Source: Clostridia bacterium (lineage in GTDB: Bacteria > Bacillota > Clostridia > Christensenellales > CAG-1252). Taken from it: a stretch of 5,765 nt of DNA. A program made the position numbers and the translations under genes. The stretch covers positions 1 to 5,765 of the forward strand of contig SACC01000097.1 in NCBI GenBank assembly GCA_009928745.1, written 5' to 3'. The notes beneath the pieces are model-generated. The model was given only the letters and a program-made list of their open reading frames with translations. It searched no databases and had not been told where the DNA came from. Below are positions 5,694-5,765 of this stretch, one piece after another (the first letter of the stretch is position 1; the number at the start of each line of letters is the position of its first letter).

Positions 5694-5765
5694 ATGAATG
5701 CAGAATTAAAGGAAAAAATTAGTAAAATCAAGCTGTTTTTAATGGATATGGACGGCACGGTATAT
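5694..5765 (+). CDS. HAD-superfamily phosphatase, N-terminus only (likely HAD-IIA/NagD-like)
   Basis: The first 24 residues are visible before the window ends. The segment KLFLMDMDGTVY (residues 13-24) is HAD motif I: the first Asp of DMDGT is the expected nucleophile that forms the aspartyl-phosphate, and the second is the expected general acid. The FLMDMDGTVY form is typical of the HAD-IIA (NagD/AraL/phosphoglycolate phosphatase-like) group, which removes phosphate from small sugar or glycerol phosphates. The subclass cannot be confirmed without the cap domain. AAGGA at 5684-5688 lies 5 nt before the ATG. The gene begins 36 bp after the G1PDH-like gene with no terminator between, so the two are probably co-transcribed. 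Confidence 0.85.
   Translation, partial: MNAELKEKISKIKLFLMDMDGTVY

Noticed and set aside
5501..5758. 85-codon - strand frame with a hydrophobic stretch over the gene junction near the end
   Set aside because: It runs antisense across the end of the G1PDH-like gene and the start of the HAD gene. The apparent hydrophobicity is what antisense of Lys/Glu/Asn-rich AT-rich DNA gives.

Overview
The window looks like chromosomal DNA from an AT-rich, low-GC Gram-positive-type bacterium, most likely an uncultured member of the Clostridia. The evidence is strong GGAGG ribosome-binding sites close to the start codons, a long phosphoglucomutase of the Bacillota PgcA type, a citrate synthase of the roughly 460-residue Clostridia-like type, and a G1PDH-like gene followed by a HAD phosphatase. 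This lineage call rests on recollection of these families, not on a search. All supported genes lie on the + strand and use the standard code.

Region 1 (1-2511) is a tightly packed transcription unit. It holds the 3' end of an unrecognised gene (2-289), a small membrane protein with a probable bacterial PH (bPH2/DUF304-like) domain that overlaps it (276-758), and after 13 bp a complete alpha-phosphoglucomutase/phosphomannomutase, pgcA (772-2511). The unit probably starts upstream of the window.

Region 2 (2512-2923) has no gene and is rich in secondary structure. Three successive inverted repeats occur: a hairpin starting at the pgcA stop codon (2511-2556), a MITE-like palindrome (2571-2674) with the TGTCATTCCGA/GAGGAATCCC type of arm, and a second dyad (2695-2766). 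A good extended -10 promoter (2858-2886) then drives the next gene.

Region 3 (2924-4369) is citrate synthase (gltA/citZ-like), apparently monocistronic. It has its own promoter, a leader of about 30 nt and a strong intrinsic terminator at 4339-4369. Its start is the ATG at 2924, not the in-frame TTG at 2858, which is part of the promoter.

Region 4 (4370-5765) starts a new unit. The first gene (4473-5657) resembles the sn-glycerol-1-phosphate dehydrogenase (AraM/EgsA) branch of the iron-alcohol-dehydrogenase/dehydroquinate-synthase superfamily, but its presumed metal ligands and part of its nucleotide-binding loop appear to be replaced. It is followed 36 bp later by the start of a HAD-family phosphatase (5694 to the window edge) with an intact DMDGT nucleophile motif. 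This G1PDH-like/HAD pairing resembles araL-araM in Bacillus.

The genes are mainly central carbon and sugar-phosphate metabolism. The most unusual items are the degenerate dehydrogenase-like protein and the repeat-packed spacer between pgcA and gltA.
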